Source: Brevibacillus choshinensis (lineage in GTDB: Bacteria > Bacillota > Bacilli > Brevibacillales > Brevibacillaceae). Taken from it: DNA of 64,000 nucleotides. The stretch lies in the NCBI RefSeq assembly GCF_016811915.1, contig NZ_CP069127.1, forward strand, positions 4,312,001 to 4,376,000, written 5' to 3'. The notes under the pieces were generated by a model that was given only the letters and a program-made list of their open reading frames with translations, was not told the origin of the DNA and did not search any database. This document shows, in pieces, positions 63,012-64,000 of this stretch (positions are counted from its first letter, which is position 1; every line of letters begins with the position of its first letter). A program made the position numbers and the translations under genes.

Positions 63012-63728
63012 TTACATGGCCTGCATCCACATTTGAAACAGGCCTTCCGATACCCCCAGGTTGTACATATAGTAGCATCCAAATGCGATACTGATAAGGC
63101 CCGTGATCCGAGTCAAGGCGGCATTCAGGCTGATATTCTTCGCACTGAGCACAAAGGGTATTCCAATGATCGTAGTGCAAATCAGCATGCCAACGATGGT
63201 GCCTGCACCGAATACCAGAATGTACAGCAGCCCTTCCCACTCGGTCTGCACGGTAGACATCGTCAAGAGTACCATGGCTGCACTTCCCGCCAAGCCGTGA
63301 ACCATGCCGATGATGGCCGACTTGGCAAAAGAAGCCCTGTTGCCCTCATGCGTGCCACGATAGCCTATTGCATGCAAGTGGTGGTGCACGTTTCCATCAT
63401 GCTCATGACGGCGCAAATGAATGCTCCGCTTTCGGAATGAAAGAATGCTGGTCAACCCCAGGTAGACGAGCATGATCCCCACGATGAACTCCAAAGACAT
63501 GGCCCAGGTTTCCGGAATGGCGCCCTTCATCCAAATCAGCAGCATCCCCACCAAGAGCAAAGTCAAGGTATGCCCGCTCCCCCAGAAAATGCCGGCCAAT
63601 GAAGCCTTGCCGAGCTTCTTCGTGTGACTCGCAATCGTGGATACAGCGATTACATGGTCTGGTTCCATCGCATGCTTGATCCCCACGATGAAGCCTATGG
63701 ATAATACGGTCAGAAAGCTCGCTTCCAT
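63012..63728 (-). CDS. Nickel/cobalt-type permease (UreH/HoxN-like)
   Basis: The 238-residue protein has six hydrophobic helices. IGFIVGIKHAMEPDHVIAVSTI in the first contains the H-x4-D-H metal signature of nickel/cobalt transporters, and GMVHGLAGSAAMVLLTM is the second conserved segment. A His-rich loop (HLRRHEHDGNVHHHLHAIG) follows helix 3. The family includes UreH-like urease accessory proteins; no urease genes are in the window. The ATG at 63728 is chosen by homology pattern and AAGG upstream. Confidence 0.85.
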   Translation of the reverse strand: MEASFLTVLSIGFIVGIKHAMEPDHVIAVSTIASHTKKLGKASLAGIFWGSGHTLTLLLVGMLLIWMKGAIPETWAMSLEFIVGIMLVYLGLTSILSFRKRSIHLRRHEHDGNVHHHLHAIGYRGTHEGNRASFAKSAIIGMVHGLAGSAAMVLLTMSTVQTEWEGLLYILVFGAGTIVGMLICTTIIGIPFVLSAKNISLNAALTRITGLISIAFGCYYMYNLGVSEGLFQMWMQAM

Positions 63729-63884
63729 GGAATCCCTACCTTCCCTACGTTTCTGTTCTTGTACTCTCGCAGTCCTCCTACTCCTATTCGGATCGATTGC
63801 ATGATTTCCTCCTTTTTCTCGCTGCAGTCCAGACATCAAAAGACGAACCGGCTGCCGCTCGAGAGTTGATCAGACATAAAAAAA

Positions 63885-63908
63885 GAAACTGCCATTTTAG
63901 GCAGCTTC
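63885..63908 (-). terminator. Terminator of partial gene at right edge
   Basis: GAAACTGCC / GGCAGCTTC stem followed on the minus strand by seven T. Confidence 0.8.
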
Positions 63909-63916
63909 TCGATCGA

Positions 63917-64000
63917 TCACTTTTCCCTTTGCTTGTAGCCCGTCAAAAAGGAAAGCATCACATGCACAGCTGTTTTGACTGTCATTTCTCCCCTGTCTTT
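63917..64000 (-). CDS. Partial gene at window edge
   Basis: A minus-strand frame is open from the window edge for 27 codons, ending MLSFLTGYKQREK and a TGA stop, then a terminator. It is probably the C-terminus of a gene lying mostly outside the window. The helical look is compatible with a TetR-type ligand domain but too little is visible to say. Confidence 0.5.
   Translation of the reverse strand, partial: KDRGEMTVKTAVHVMLSFLTGYKQREK

Noticed and set aside
1..64000. tRNA, rRNA, CRISPR or complete insertion sequence
   Set aside because: None was recognised on reading both strands; short tRNA-like elements cannot be fully excluded without a search tool.

Overview
The window reads as a chromosomal segment of a Gram-positive, spore-forming Firmicute of the Brevibacillus/Paenibacillaceae type. 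The basis is purine-rich GGAGG ribosome-binding sites, an S-box (SAM-I) riboswitch, a GerA spore-germination subunit, CD3324, YheC/D, CBO0543 and DUF3892 family proteins typical of Bacillales, and an encapsulin with an IMEF-type ferritin-like cargo. This is inferred from family content; no 16S rRNA or tRNA gene was seen. No CRISPR array, prophage or complete insertion sequence was found.

Layout. 0-5.5 kb: a cargo/shell encapsulin operon with a Fur-like box far upstream, an HD-GYP membrane protein, an aminotransferase, and an unknown gene under three Fur-like boxes. 5.6-7.1 kb: an MtnE-like aminotransferase behind a SAM-I riboswitch. 7.1-12.1 kb: a MarR / RND pump / adaptor operon with two operator dyads. 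12.1-18.7 kb: a sigma-54 enhancer-binding protein and a convergent five-gene operon (three-part HcnABC-like flavin/iron-sulfur dehydrogenase, BFD protein, Na+/solute symporter) with a consensus -24/-12 promoter and three TTCTA-N5-TAGAA dyads upstream. 18.7-24.4 kb: transporters, MoaC, a Cys-2 amidase, a MoaD-MoaE fusion and MoeB. 24.4-29.5 kb: MFS pump, ABC pump, response regulator and kinase in one operon, preceded by 11-bp tandem repeats. 29.6-32.4 kb: aconitase with strongly biased codon use.

32.4-44.4 kb is mostly single genes: an EamA transporter, DUF3892, methyltransferase plus metallo-hydrolase, CD3324, TetR/DUF4188, a glycosyltransferase, an IclR regulator, a frameshifted YheC/D ATP-grasp gene, an aldo/keto reductase, two membrane proteins, a flavin-binding protein and a GntR regulator. 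44.6-58.5 kb looks more AT-rich and accessory: DUF421, DUF1232, an orphan GerA, an APC permease/SDR pair next to a LytTR two-component system, a LysR/acyltransferase-like pair, two unknown membrane-anchored proteins, and a MarR/DoxX cassette lying between two diverged copies of a hairpin-bearing repeat. 58.5-64 kb: a decayed NDH-2-like flavoprotein, a MarR/NmrA/DUF1772 cassette, a DUF6492 glycosyltransferase, a nickel/cobalt-type permease and the tail of one more gene.

The most informative circuits are visible in the DNA itself: the sigma-54 regulator with its probable target operon, the SAM-responsive aminotransferase, Fur-type control at two loci, and three MarR genes whose palindromic operators can be read next to their probable targets.
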